A DNA stretch of 64,000 nt from Paracoccus yibinensis (GCF_030846195.1 NZ_JAVCWH010000007.1:1-64000); one strand, 5' to 3'. Shown: positions 8,304 through 17,403, numbered from the stretch's first letter. Notes: generated by a model not told the origin, from the letters alone. A program made the numbers and translations.

Positions 8304-9878
8304 TCAGTCGGTGAACAGATGTGGCGTCCGGGCCAGATCATGCGCGACCTCGGGCGAAACATCCAGAAACCGCGCGATGGCATGGGCATTCGCCTCGGAC
8401 GTTGCGTCGGGCGCAATGGCGGCAAACCGGGCAAAGTCCATGTCGCGCAAACGCTCGACCTCGTGGGCAAGGTCGCCTGCGACGATCGGCAGCAATTGGT
8501 CGATCACCGTGTCAGGCGTGCCGTCCCCTGCCAGGCCGGTGCGGCGCATGTGGCCGCGCAGATAGGCGTCGTCAAAGCTGGTGTCGATGAACAGGATCCG
8601 CGTCTCGGCCTTGTCGGACGCGAAGTCGGCGATCAGCGGCAAGGCCGAGGGATCCAGGCACAGGACCAGCCTGCGCGACCCGAAATCGTCGAAAAGCAGC
8701 CGGACCAGGGCGCGGCGATGCCGTTCCCGCTTGGCCACCGTCGAGGCGATCCCCCCCAGGTCGGGCAACCCGGCATCGCGTTCGTTGAAGATGTAATCGA
8801 CCGCCGGAATGTCTGTCAGCGCCCGGATGGCAACCGTCAGGCGCTTGGCGACATGCCATTTCTTCGCCACGATCAGGCACAGGACATGGTTGCGCGACGC
8901 GCCCTGATCTTCCCAGAAGCGGGGGGCAAAGCGTCGGCCTACCCGGCCGCGGCCTGTCAGGAAACGGAACAGGCGGGGCGCCTCGTTCGTGATGGCGAAG
9001 CTGACGCCCTCGGCCTGCCACAGCGCGCCCAGCCTGGCGCGCAGATCCTGCGCCTCGGCACTGATCTTGCGGGCGAACAGGTAATCCTGGCGGATGAGCA
9101 GATCGTAGTGGTCGTTATGGAAGGTCACCGGCATTCCGTAGTCGGTGAACATCAGGCAGGTGGGCGAGCGGCGGCGGATCTGTGTCCTGGGCACCAGATG
9201 GGCAACCAGGGTCTGGAAGAAGGTCTCGTCCGGGATCCAGGTGGTGCGGAAAAAGCGCGGCAGGTCGGGCCGTTCCGCGATCAGCGTCAGCAGCGCCTCG
9301 ACCGTCTGGCGGCGCAGGCACCACCATTGCGACCCGATCATGACCTGGATGCCCCGGGGCAGTGGCCGTTCAAGGCCAAGCCATTGCTGCGCCCTCAGGC
9401 TGGCATAGAACAGGCGCTTCGACCTTCGTTCGTTGAACCAGTGGCGATAAGCCAGCCGTTCGCCCTTGAGGCCGGTCTTGATCCAGTCGCTGTCGAAGAA
9501 GTCGAAGGCTTCGATATAGTCGCATTCGTCCCGATCCAGGAAGGCGCGGGCATATTCGGCCGACTTGATGGGCATGCAGTCGCCCGACAGCATGTAGAAA
9601 TGCGTGGCCTGGGGAAAACGGCGTTCCGCTTCGCGCAGCGCCGACAGGGTGGCAGCGACCAGCGACCATTCGCCCCAGCCGCATCGGAACCGCCGGGGCG
9701 CGAAGCCGACGCCCGGCGCGTCCGCCAGCGCCTGCCGGATCCGGCGGTAATCGCCGGCCGGCGCATTGCGGTCATAATGGATGACGACATGATCGCCGCT
9801 TGCCGTCAGGCGCCGCGCCTGGTCCACCACGCCTTGCGGATCCTTGTGGGTCAGAAGGATGAAGGCGATGCGGGCCAT
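8304..9878 (-). CDS. Core-2/I-branching beta-1,6-N-acetylglucosaminyltransferase-like protein with extra C-terminal domain
   Basis: 524-residue putative glycosyltransferase. Residues about 1-250 match the GT14 branching-enzyme family: an N-terminal MARIAFILLTHKDP strand, HFYMLSGDCMPI with the acceptor-side Asp-Cys, GSQWWCLRR, and WIPDETFFQTL. The remaining 270 residues form a second globular part, which I associate with the DUF5927/5928-type module of Rhodobacteraceae branching enzymes; its function is unknown. No signal peptide or membrane segment is evident, so it probably works in the cytoplasm on a surface or exopolysaccharide precursor. The divergent neighbour is a sulfotransferase, suggesting joint decoration of one polymer (inference). 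Confidence 0.8.
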   Translation of the reverse strand: MARIAFILLTHKDPQGVVDQARRLTASGDHVVIHYDRNAPAGDYRRIRQALADAPGVGFAPRRFRCGWGEWSLVAATLSALREAERRFPQATHFYMLSGDCMPIKSAEYARAFLDRDECDYIEAFDFFDSDWIKTGLKGERLAYRHWFNERRSKRLFYASLRAQQWLGLERPLPRGIQVMIGSQWWCLRRQTVEALLTLIAERPDLPRFFRTTWIPDETFFQTLVAHLVPRTQIRRRSPTCLMFTDYGMPVTFHNDHYDLLIRQDYLFARKISAEAQDLRARLGALWQAEGVSFAITNEAPRLFRFLTGRGRVGRRFAPRFWEDQGASRNHVLCLIVAKKWHVAKRLTVAIRALTDIPAVDYIFNERDAGLPDLGGIASTVAKRERHRRALVRLLFDDFGSRRLVLCLDPSALPLIADFASDKAETRILFIDTSFDDAYLRGHMRRTGLAGDGTPDTVIDQLLPIVAGDLAHEVERLRDMDFARFAAIAPDATSEANAHAIARFLDVSPEVAHDLARTPHLFTD

Positions 9879-10006
9879 GAATACGAAGTCTTAAGAATGC
9901 TGCGGTAAGGAAAGGCGACAATGCTTGCACGCTTCCCGGTTTCTGTGTGTAAACGCCTTTGACGCGCGCCGACAAGCCGGGTTGCAATCTGAAGAAGTGG
10001 GGGACG

Positions 10007-10825
10007 ATGGGCTTTCCAGGGGTCTGGATGACCGAAAGCGAAAGCATGATCTATCGGGTGGTGCCGAAATGCGCCTGCTCGACCATCGGGCAGATCATGT
10101 TCTATTCCGACCATGGGCGTTTCTTCGACGGCGACATCCACGATGCGTCCGAAGGCCTGCACAAATGGTCCCAGGACCACAGCAAGCCCCTGATCGAAGC
10201 CGCCGTCGCCCGGCACAAGGGCGTCACCTTCACCTGCGTGCGCAATCCCTATGCGCGGATCCTGTCGTCCTTCTTCGACAAGATCGCCGGAATCCAGCGG
10301 AACGGGCGGCGCTATCGCGGCAATCTGGTCCCGCAACTGGCGCAGCAATATGGCATCGACGTGGGCGGGCCGGAAAACGGCTTCGACTTCGACCAAATCG
10401 CCAGCTTCCGCCGCTTCCTGCTGTTCGCGCGCGACACGATCCGCTTCCGTCGCCCGATGGAGCCTGACATCCACTGGTCAGCCATCTCGGGCCATGTCGG
10501 CACCTTCATCGCCAATGGCGGCCGCTACGACCGTATTTTCTTCACCGAGACCTTCAACGACGGCATGGCGCAGATCCTGGATGCGGCCACGACCCCGGTA
10601 CCGGTCGATCCGGCCGCGGTGCCCCGCTTCAACGAATCCGAAGGGCACGGGCCGAAGCGGGCGCATAGGGTCAGCGATTACTTCGACGACCTGTCACGGC
10701 ACCTGGTCTGGGAAATCTACAAGGACGATTTCCAGCTGTTCCGATACGATTTCGACAATCCCGACAACAAGCTGCCCTTGGGCGAAATCGACCTGGACGA
10801 GGTTCACGCGAAGCTGGGCCGCTAA
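10007..10825 (+). CDS. Sulfotransferase family protein
   Basis: 272-residue PAPS-dependent sulfotransferase candidate. The 5'-phosphosulfate loop is VPKCACST near residue 20, and the 3'-phosphate site is TFTCVRNPYARILSSFF around residue 80, the pattern of the carbohydrate sulfotransferase family (Sulfotransfer_2). The ATG at 10007 with a purine-rich GGGGGA upstream is preferred; a TTG at 9959 would add 16 residues without family support. It is divergent from the GT14 branching enzyme, which points to sulfation of a surface glycan. The acceptor is not known. Confidence 0.82.
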   Translation: MGFPGVWMTESESMIYRVVPKCACSTIGQIMFYSDHGRFFDGDIHDASEGLHKWSQDHSKPLIEAAVARHKGVTFTCVRNPYARILSSFFDKIAGIQRNGRRYRGNLVPQLAQQYGIDVGGPENGFDFDQIASFRRFLLFARDTIRFRRPMEPDIHWSAISGHVGTFIANGGRYDRIFFTETFNDGMAQILDAATTPVPVDPAAVPRFNESEGHGPKRAHRVSDYFDDLSRHLVWEIYKDDFQLFRYDFDNPDNKLPLGEIDLDEVHAKLGR

Positions 10826-10832
10826 GGCGCCA

Positions 10833-11306
10833 TCACTCCAGATGGCTTTCCAGGAACCACAGGTCCTTGTCGGCGCTGCGCGACGCGGCCGTAAGGATAT
10901 CGGCGGTATCGGCATCGCCCGCCTCGTCCGTGGCGTCGATGGCGGTGCGCAGCTTTTCCCCGTGATCGCGGTAACGGGTGCACAGGGCACGGATGTGGTC
11001 CTCGGCCTTGGTCAGATCGGTCGGGTATTCGGTCAGGGTCGTGCTGGCGGATACCTTCTCGGCCGTGCCAAGCGCCACGCCGTCCAGCTGCTGCACGCGC
11101 TCGGCGATGACATCGATCTGTTCGCGCAGGTTGTTGTGCAGCATGTCAAGCAATTCATGCACGGCAATGAAGTTGCGCCCCTTCACGTTCCAATGCGCCT
11201 GCTTGACCGCCAGCGCCAGGGCGATGGAATCGGCCAGCCGCCCGTTCAGCTCCGAAATCGCGGTCTTGCGGGCGTTGTCGGTAAGGCCCCTCAGTTCGAC
11301 AGCCAT
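10833..11306 (-). CDS. dps: Dps family ferritin-like DNA-protection protein
   Basis: 157-residue Dps/miniferritin that oxidises and stores iron and shields DNA during starvation or peroxide stress. The ferroxidase ligands are visible in KQAHWNVKGRNF and the following HELLDML...D helix, in the spacing of the Dps dodecamer interface site. The start at 11306 is fixed by GGAAGGAG six bases upstream; the open frame extends further but without a ribosome site. It lies convergent to the sulfotransferase gene with 7 bases between stops. Confidence 0.92.
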   Translation of the reverse strand: MAVELRGLTDNARKTAISELNGRLADSIALALAVKQAHWNVKGRNFIAVHELLDMLHNNLREQIDVIAERVQQLDGVALGTAEKVSASTTLTEYPTDLTKAEDHIRALCTRYRDHGEKLRTAIDATDEAGDADTADILTAASRSADKDLWFLESHLE

Positions 11307-11388
11307 GATCTGCTCCTTCCATGTTGCGCGGCCCCAACGGCGCGCGGCTGTGCGCGGTTCCGGCAAGGCCGCCATGCGCCAATGGAAA

Positions 11389-11418
11389 ACGGCGTCCCTG
11401 CTGGTGCAGGAACGCCGT
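11389..11418 (-). terminator. Rho-independent terminator of acpP
   Basis: On the minus strand an ACGGCGT/ACGCCGT stem, continued by a CCTGC/GCAGG inner stem, is followed by TTTTCC. It lies about 30 bases after the acpP stop and separates acpP from dps. Confidence 0.8.
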
Positions 11419-11449
11419 CTGGAGGGTGCCGGTGATCGGCAGGTGCGGA

Positions 11450-11683
11450 TCAGACCGCGCCCTTGATGAAGGTCACGGCGTCGCCCACGGTCTGGATGGT
11501 TTCGGCGGCATCATCGGGGATCTCGATCCCGAATTCTTCCTCGAACGCCATGACCAGCTCGACGGTGTCGAGGCTGTCGGCACCCAGGTCGTCGATGAAA
11601 GACGCGGATTCGACCACCTTGTCCTCCTCGACGCCCAGATGCTCGACCACGATCTTCTTCACGCGATCAGCGATATCGCTCAT
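11450..11683 (-). CDS. acpP: Acyl carrier protein
   Basis: 77-residue acidic carrier of fatty-acyl chains during type II fatty acid synthesis. Ser37 in the DSL motif ([10 protein letters not shown]) receives the 4'-phosphopantetheine arm. Length and sequence are those of alphaproteobacterial AcpP. GAGGA lies a few bases before the ATG. It follows fabD and fabG on the same strand after a 147-base spacer that holds its own candidate promoter, and is closed by a clear terminator, fitting the need for far more AcpP than FabG. Its acyl-loaded form is also the donor for OlsB encoded further along. Confidence 0.97.
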   Translation of the reverse strand: MSDIADRVKKIVVEHLGVEEDKVVESASFIDDLGADSLDTVELVMAFEEEFGIEIPDDAAETIQTVGDAVTFIKGAV

Positions 11684-11718
11684 GTCACATCCTCATTCTC
11701 GCGGGCATCCGCCCAATT

Positions 11719-11736
11719 TTATACGCGAATGTATAA
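11719..11736. promoter_or_regulatory. AT-rich palindrome in the acpP leader
   Basis: TTATACgcgaatGTATAA is a perfect inverted repeat with 6-base arms in an AT-rich patch, unusual for this GC-rich window, 35-55 bases upstream of the acpP start. It could be an operator or an alternative -10 region; no known regulator is assigned. Confidence 0.4.
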
Positions 11737-11778
11737 TTCGCCTTGGCACAGGGCGGTTTCCCTGCTGCTCAAGCCGGG

Positions 11779-11806
11779 GATATAGCACCCGTGAAGTCTC
11801 TTGCAA
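11779..11806 (-). promoter_or_regulatory. Candidate sigma-70 promoter of acpP
   Basis: Minus-strand TTGCAA (11801-11806) and TATATC (11779-11784) are separated by 16 bases, about 95 bases upstream of the acpP start, in the acpP-fabG spacer. Confidence 0.45.
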
Positions 11807-11830
11807 CCGCTTTTGCGTGGCTGGCCTGCG

Positions 11831-12568
11831 TCAGACCATCGCCATGCCGCCATTGACGTGCAGCGTGGCGCCGGTGACATAACCCGCCTCGGGACTGGCA
11901 AGATACAGCACCGCCGCCGCGATCTCATCGGGGGCGCCCATGCGTCCGGCGGGGATCTGGGACAGGATCTTGCCCTTCTGGTCATCGGTCAGCTTGTCGG
12001 TCATCGCGGTCTCGATAAAGCCGGGCGCCACGCAGTTCACGGTGATGCCGCGCGACGCGACCTCATAGGCCAGCGACTTCGACATGCCCACCAGTCCCGC
12101 CTTGGCGGCGGCATAGTTGCCCTGCCCCGGATTGCCCGTGGCCCCCACGACCGAGGTGATGTTGACGATCCGCCCCCAGCGGGCCTTCATCATCCCGCGC
12201 AGCGCGGCGCGCGACAGCCGGAACACGCCCGTCAGGTTCACGTCCATGACCTGCTGCCATTCGTCGTCCGACATGCGCATGAACAGGTTGTCGCGCGTGA
12301 TCCCGGCATTGTTGACCAGGATATCGACCGATCCCATGGCGGCGGCCGCATCCTTGATCAGCCCCGCGGCGGCTTCCGCATCCGACAGGTTCGCGGGCAC
12401 CACATGCGCCCGCCCCCCCAGGGCCTGGGCCAGATCGTTCAGCGGCCCCTCGCGCGTGCCGGACAGGGCGACCGTGGCCCCCGCCGCGTGCAGCGCCTGG
12501 GCAATGGCGCCGCCAATGCCGCCCGATGCGCCGGTCACCAGGGCCGTCTTGCCTGTCAGATCGAACAT
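11831..12568 (-). CDS. fabG: 3-oxoacyl-[acyl-carrier-protein] reductase
   Basis: 245-residue short-chain dehydrogenase that reduces 3-oxoacyl-ACP with NADPH in each elongation round. The nucleotide site TGASGGIG is at the N-terminus, NNAG is in the middle, and the catalytic Ser-Tyr-Lys set is in NITSVVGATGNPGQGNYAAAK. It lies between fabD and acpP on the same strand, the usual fab order. Repeat copy B sits in the 60-base gap to fabD. Confidence 0.96.
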   Translation of the reverse strand: MFDLTGKTALVTGASGGIGGAIAQALHAAGATVALSGTREGPLNDLAQALGGRAHVVPANLSDAEAAAGLIKDAAAAMGSVDILVNNAGITRDNLFMRMSDDEWQQVMDVNLTGVFRLSRAALRGMMKARWGRIVNITSVVGATGNPGQGNYAAAKAGLVGMSKSLAYEVASRGITVNCVAPGFIETAMTDKLTDDQKGKILSQIPAGRMGAPDEIAAAVLYLASPEAGYVTGATLHVNGGMAMV

Positions 12569-12590
12569 GGCTGATCCTTCTTCTTCATGA

Positions 12591-12621
12591 AAATATCCCG
12601 GGGTCCGGGGCAGCGCCCCGG
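12591..12621 (-). repeat. Dispersed hairpin repeat, copy B
   Basis: AAATATCCC followed by a CCGGGGC/GCCCCGG hairpin (12605-12621), identical over the whole unit to the reverse complement of copy A. It lies between fabD and fabG, in the middle of a presumed operon, preceded by the CTTCTTC run also seen at copies C and D. Confidence 0.8.
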
Positions 12622-12628
12622 TCCGCCC

Positions 12629-13555
12629 TCAGCCCTTCAGCGCCACGATATCCGCAGGGGCGCCCACATTGCGCACCACCGCGTCCTTGGCGATGCGCTT
12701 GATCATGCCCGACAGGGCCTTGCCCGCGCCGATTTCCCAAAACTCGATGACGCCGGCCTCGGCCATGTTGGCGATGGATTCGCGCCAGCGCACGGTGCCC
12801 GTCACCTGTTCGATCAGCAGGCGGCGGATCGCGCCGGGTTCCGTCACCGCCTCGGCCCGGACATTGGCGATCAGGGGGACGGCGGGGGGATGGATGTCCA
12901 CGCCCGCCAGCGCGTTGGCCATCACCGCCGCCGCAGGCTGCATCAGCACCGAATGGAAGGGCGCGGAAACCGGCAGCATCAGCGCCCGCTTGGCGCCCGC
13001 CGCCTTCATCGCGTCCGCCGCGCGCTCCACCGCCCCCTTGTGCCCGGAAATCACCACTTGCGCCGGATCGTTGTCGTTGGCGGCCTGCACCACCTCGTCG
13101 CCCGCCACCTCGCGCGCGATGTGATCGACGGTGGCGAAGTCCAGCCCCAGGATCGCCGCCATGGCCCCCTGCCCGACCGGCACCGCTTCCTGCATCGCCT
13201 GCCCGCGCAGGCGCAAAAGCCGCGCCGCATCCTCCAGCGTCAGCGCCCCGGCCGCGCACAGCGCCGAGTATTCCCCCAGTGAATGACCCGCAACGAAATT
13301 GGCGTCCTGGATGCCGAAGCCTTCCGATTCCAGCGCTCGGAACGCCGCCATCGAGGTCGCCATCAGCGCCGGCTGCGCGTTCTGCGTCAGCGTCAGCGTG
13401 TCGATGTCGCCGTTCCAGACCAGATCCGACAGCCTCTCGCCCAAGGCGTCGTCCACCCGTTCGAACACCTCGCGCGCGGCGGGATAGACCTCGGCCAGTT
13501 CGCGCCCCATGCCGACGGTCTGCGCCCCCTGGCCGGGAAAGACGAATGCGCGCAT
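12629..13555 (-). CDS. fabD: Malonyl-CoA:ACP transacylase
   Basis: 308-residue enzyme that moves malonyl from CoA to ACP to start each elongation cycle. The nucleophile is in GHSLGEYSAL, the catalytic His in PVSAPFHSVLM, and the N-terminal FPGQGAQ motif is intact. The start at 13555 (MRAFVFPGQ) has a strong AGGAGG 6 bases upstream; the frame is open for 72 further codons upstream but these are not family-like. First gene of the fabD-fabG-acpP group. Confidence 0.96.
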   Translation of the reverse strand: MRAFVFPGQGAQTVGMGRELAEVYPAAREVFERVDDALGERLSDLVWNGDIDTLTLTQNAQPALMATSMAAFRALESEGFGIQDANFVAGHSLGEYSALCAAGALTLEDAARLLRLRGQAMQEAVPVGQGAMAAILGLDFATVDHIAREVAGDEVVQAANDNDPAQVVISGHKGAVERAADAMKAAGAKRALMLPVSAPFHSVLMQPAAAVMANALAGVDIHPPAVPLIANVRAEAVTEPGAIRRLLIEQVTGTVRWRESIANMAEAGVIEFWEIGAGKALSGMIKRIAKDAVVRNVGAPADIVALKG

Positions 13556-13659
13556 GGGTTCCTCCTGCATGGGTTGGGTCACACGGGGATAGCGCGGATG
13601 GGGGTGGGGGCGCAACGGGGGGTCATTCGTCAGGTGCAGGGTCCCACGGCCCCCGTCCC

Positions 13660-15591
13660 TCAGATATTCATCTGCTGCCCCAGTTCCACGACCCGGTTCG
13701 ACGGCAGGCGGTAATAGTTCGTCGGCTCGGATGCCGACCGATAAAGCGTCACGAACACCCGCGCCATCCAATAGGGCATCAAGTTGCCCCGGCCCGCGCG
13801 CAGGGTGCGGCGGTTCAGGAAATAGGACGTGGACATGATGTCGAACTTCTGTCCGACATGCCGGGCTTGGGCCAGGGCGCGGGGCACGTTCGGCTGCTCC
13901 ATATAGCCGAAGACCAGGCGGGCGCGCCAGAAACCGGGGGCGATGTCCTGAAGGTGCAGACGGGCATCCTCGGGGACGCGGGGGGTGGTGGCGCTTTCGA
14001 CCTTCACGATGAAGTTGCGCTGATGCAGCACGCGGTTGTGCTTCAGGTTGTGCAGCAGCGCCGGTGGCGCAACGGCCGGATCGGCGGTCAGGAAGACCGC
14101 CGTGCCCGGCACGATCACCGGCGGCGACTTGGAAAGCTTGGCCGCAAAGACATCAAGGGGCACGCTGTCCTGCGCCAGCCGTTCCTGAAGCCGCCTCATC
14201 CCCTCGATCCAGATCACCATGAGCGCGATGGCCCCGGCCGCAAACAGAAGCGGGATATAGCCCCCGTCCAGCAGCTTCAGCAGGTTGGCCGAGAAGAAGA
14301 TCAGTTCGATCCCCAGCACCGGGACCATCACGGCGGCGATCAGCGGCCAGCGCCAGTTCCAGGCCCAGCGGAACACCACCACCGCCAGGACCGAGGTGAT
14401 GACCATGTCCCCGGTCACGGCGATGCCATAGGCGCTTGCCAGCCGGGCCGAGGATCCGAAGGACAGCACCAGCGCCACGACGCCGAACATCAGGATGGAG
14501 TTGACCTTGGGCAAGAAGATCTGGCCCGCCTGCCGGTCCGAGGTGTGGTTGATGTGCAGGCGCGGCAGGATGCCCATCTGCACCGCCTGCGCAGCCACCG
14601 AGAACGCGCCCGAGATCACCGCCTGCGACGCGATCACCGTCGCTGCCGTGGCCAGGATGACCAGCGGCGCCAGAAACCAGGACGGCGCCATCAGGAAGAA
14701 CGGGTTCGACACGGTTTCCGGATGCGCCAGAACCATCGCCCCCTGTCCCAGATAGCTGAGCGCGAGGGCCGGGAAGACCAGCACGCTCCATGCGATGCGA
14801 ATCGCGCTGCGGCCGAAATGGCCCATGTCGGCATAAAGCGCTTCGGCCCCGGTCACGGCCAGGAAGACCGACCCCAGGACCGGCATGGCAGCCATCCCGT
14901 ATTCGGTCAGGAACGCCGCCCCCCGCAGGGGATTGAGCGCCTGCAGGATCCGGGCGTCATCCGCGATATGGCTGGCGCCCAGGATCGCCATGGTGGAAAA
15001 CCAGACCAGCATCACCGGCCCGAAAAGCCGCGCGATCCGGTCGGTGCCGCCGCGCTGCACCCAGAACAGGATGATCACGATTGCCAGCGTGACGGGCACC
15101 ACCCAGGCCTGAAAGCCCGGCTCGATCAGCGCCAGCCCCTCGACCGCGGACAGGACGGAAATCGCGGGCGTGATCATGCTGTCGCCGAAGAACAGCGACA
15201 CGCCCACGATCCCCAGCAGCATCAGCAGGCGGCGGCTTTTCGACCGCGGCCCCTTCTTCAGCGCGCCCTGGGCCTTGGCAACCAGTGACAGGGTTCCGCC
15301 TTCGCCGTTGTTATCGGCGCGCAGGATCAGGACCACATACTTGATCGTCACGATCAGGACGACCGTCCAGAACAGCAGGGACACGATGCCGATGACCGAG
15401 CTTTCGGGCAGGCCCTCCTCGTGCGCGTGAACCAGGGATTCGCGCAGCGCATAGAGCGGCGAGGTGCCGATGTCACCATAGACGACGCCAAGGCAGGCCA
15501 GCACGAGCGCGGGACCGGTCTTGGAATGGGAATGATCTTCAGACACTGGGTCTGCCGCGGAATGCTCGCGCGCGGCGCCGTCGCTTGCCAT
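13660..15591 (-). CDS. kup: KUP-family potassium uptake protein
   Basis: 643-residue inner-membrane K+/H+ symporter. After a 25-residue polar N-terminus comes the family signature GVVYGDIGTSPLYA in TM1, about twelve hydrophobic segments to about residue 470, and a long soluble C-terminal tail, as in Kup of E. coli (622 aa). It lies between ndk and fabD on the same strand with about 100-base gaps, so it is probably an independent unit. Whether it is the main potassium importer cannot be told from this window. Confidence 0.93.
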   Translation of the reverse strand: MASDGAAREHSAADPVSEDHSHSKTGPALVLACLGVVYGDIGTSPLYALRESLVHAHEEGLPESSVIGIVSLLFWTVVLIVTIKYVVLILRADNNGEGGTLSLVAKAQGALKKGPRSKSRRLLMLLGIVGVSLFFGDSMITPAISVLSAVEGLALIEPGFQAWVVPVTLAIVIILFWVQRGGTDRIARLFGPVMLVWFSTMAILGASHIADDARILQALNPLRGAAFLTEYGMAAMPVLGSVFLAVTGAEALYADMGHFGRSAIRIAWSVLVFPALALSYLGQGAMVLAHPETVSNPFFLMAPSWFLAPLVILATAATVIASQAVISGAFSVAAQAVQMGILPRLHINHTSDRQAGQIFLPKVNSILMFGVVALVLSFGSSARLASAYGIAVTGDMVITSVLAVVVFRWAWNWRWPLIAAVMVPVLGIELIFFSANLLKLLDGGYIPLLFAAGAIALMVIWIEGMRRLQERLAQDSVPLDVFAAKLSKSPPVIVPGTAVFLTADPAVAPPALLHNLKHNRVLHQRNFIVKVESATTPRVPEDARLHLQDIAPGFWRARLVFGYMEQPNVPRALAQARHVGQKFDIMSTSYFLNRRTLRAGRGNLMPYWMARVFVTLYRSASEPTNYYRLPSNRVVELGQQMNI

Positions 15592-15679
15592 ATGGTACCC
15601 CGTCAGGGAATTTGCGCCGGTATGCGCCTGCCAGGATCACCGTTCAAGGAAAATGTCGCCCCGGCCTGCCGCCGATAAG

Positions 15680-15702
15680 AAAGGGACCGCGATGGCCCCT
15701 TT
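15680..15702 (-). terminator. Probable terminator of ndk
   Basis: On the minus strand AAAGGGGCC-atcgc-GGTCCCTTT forms a 9-bp stem with one G-T pair, followed by CTTATC. It is 25 bases after the ndk stop. The T-run is short, so termination may be partial. Confidence 0.6.
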
Positions 15703-15727
15703 CCCTTGCATCCTGGCGTCTAGACGC

Positions 15728-16150
15728 TCAGCCGACCAGTTCAAGGCCCGAGAAGAAGAACGCGATCTCCTCCTTGGCCGTTTCCGGGGCGTCGGAACCA
15801 TGGACCGAGTTCTCGCCAACCGACAGCGCGAATTCCTTGCGGATGGTGCCTTCGTCGGCCTGGGCCGGGTTGGTCGCGCCCATCACTTCGCGGTTCTTGG
15901 CAATGGCGTTCTCGCCTTCCAAAACCTGCACCACGACGGGTTCGGAAGCCATGAACTCGACCAGTTCGCCATAGAAGGGGCGGTCCTTGTGGACTTCGTA
16001 GAACTTGCCCGCCTGTTCCGGCGACAGCTTGATGCGCTTTTGCGCGACGATGCGCAGGCCCGCGTCCTCGAACTTGGCATTGATCTTGCCGGTCAGGTTG
16101 CGGCGGGTCGCGTCGGGCTTGATGATGGAAAGCGTGCGTTCGATGGCCAT
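15728..16150 (-). CDS. ndk: Nucleoside diphosphate kinase
   Basis: 140-residue housekeeping kinase that equilibrates NTP and dNTP pools through a phospho-histidine. The active His is His117 in NSVHGSDA, and TLSIIKPDA is the conserved N-terminal strand. Length is standard. A hairpin follows the stop. The gene stands alone, divergent from the AI-2E transporter gene. Confidence 0.97.
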   Translation of the reverse strand: MAIERTLSIIKPDATRRNLTGKINAKFEDAGLRIVAQKRIKLSPEQAGKFYEVHKDRPFYGELVEFMASEPVVVQVLEGENAIAKNREVMGATNPAQADEGTIRKEFALSVGENSVHGSDAPETAKEEIAFFFSGLELVG

Positions 16151-16280
16151 GGGGCATCCCTTTGCTGTGGCAGGCGGGCCAGCCCCGCCCGGTCATGAAA
16201 TCCGCGCCCGGTTATCAGGGATGGTATCTGCCGGCAAGCCGGGGGCATGATGCACGCGAACCCGACGAAAGGCCCGACCC

Positions 16281-17342
16281 ATGACCGACCGTCCAGCCGC
16301 CCCCGCCCCGCAGCCGCGCCTGCATCCCGGTCCCATCGCCATGGCCTTTGCGACGGCGATCCTGCTGGCCGCCGCCTGGATGTGGTCGAACATGCTGTTG
16401 CTGGGTTTCGGCGCGGTCCTGATCGCCATCGCGCTGCGGGCAGGGGCGACGTTCCTGCACCAGCGCACGGGCATCGGCATCAAGCCCGGCGTGCTGCTGT
16501 CGGCCCTGGCAGCCATTTTGGTCATTGCCGGGGTCGTGGCCTGGGCGGGACCGGCGATCTCGGACCAGTTCCGGCAGCTGATCGGCAGCCTGCCCGCCGC
16601 CTGGGAACAGGTGAACGACTGGCTTGGCGGCAGTTCGTTCGGGCAGTTCCTGGAACGGCAGATGGAGGATGCCTCGACCGGCGGCGAGGTGTCGCCCTCG
16701 GGCTTGCCCTCGATGTTCAGCTATGTGACCGGGACGCTGACCACGGTCTTTGGCGGAGTGGCGAACCTGGTGCTGCTGGTGACGGTGGCGATCTTCCTGG
16801 CGCTGGATGCGGGGATGTATCGGCGCGGAGCCTTGCGCCTGGTGCCGCCGTCCTATCGTCCCCGCGCGGGCGGGATCGCGGACGAACTGGCCCGCGCCCT
16901 GGCCCGCTGGATGGGGGGACAGGCGCTGGACATGGTTCTGGTGGCCCTGGTGACGGGGCTTGGCCTGTGGCTGCTGGGCGTGCCGCTGGCCCTGGTCCTG
17001 GGCCTGATCGCCGGGCTGACCAACATCATCCCGGTGGTCGGGCCGTTCCTGTCGGGGGTGCCGGCGGTGCTGTTCGCGCTGACCCAGGGCCTTGACATGG
17101 CGGTCTATGTCGCGTTGCTGTTCCTGGTGGTCCAGCAGGTCGAAGGCAACCTGCTGATGCCCCTGATCCAGAGATTCGCGGCCGACCTGCCGCCCGCGTT
17201 GACGGTGCTGGCGATCCTGGCCTTCGGCAGCCTGTTCGGGTTTGCGGGGGTCATCCTGGCCACGCCGCTGCTTCTGGTCGGCATCATCCTGGTCAAGCGC
17301 ATCTATGTCGAGGACATCCTGGGCGACCGGCAGGACGATTGA
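16281..17342 (+). CDS. AI-2E family transporter
   Basis: 353-residue inner-membrane protein of the AI-2E (TqsA/YdiK/PerM) family. Hydrophobic segments lie at about 20-75, then a soluble stretch (about 90-160) containing an amphipathic helix, then five or more segments with the conserved VGPFLSGVPAV and LLMPLIQR motifs. Family members export various small molecules or Na+/H+; substrate cannot be assigned. Sixty bases separate it from olsB on the same strand. Confidence 0.87.
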   Translation: MTDRPAAPAPQPRLHPGPIAMAFATAILLAAAWMWSNMLLLGFGAVLIAIALRAGATFLHQRTGIGIKPGVLLSALAAILVIAGVVAWAGPAISDQFRQLIGSLPAAWEQVNDWLGGSSFGQFLERQMEDASTGGEVSPSGLPSMFSYVTGTLTTVFGGVANLVLLVTVAIFLALDAGMYRRGALRLVPPSYRPRAGGIADELARALARWMGGQALDMVLVALVTGLGLWLLGVPLALVLGLIAGLTNIIPVVGPFLSGVPAVLFALTQGLDMAVYVALLFLVVQQVEGNLLMPLIQRFAADLPPALTVLAILAFGSLFGFAGVILATPLLLVGIILVKRIYVEDILGDRQDD

Positions 17343-17403
17343 ATCTTCGCAATTCGGTCACGACATCGCGTTATGATGGTTGCCGCTGACCAGGGGGCGA
17401 CAC

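Noticed and set aside
7551..9908. 785-codon plus-strand frame
   Set aside because: Antisense to the HIT and branching-transferase genes and overlapping the GFA gene; composition is that of a shadow frame.
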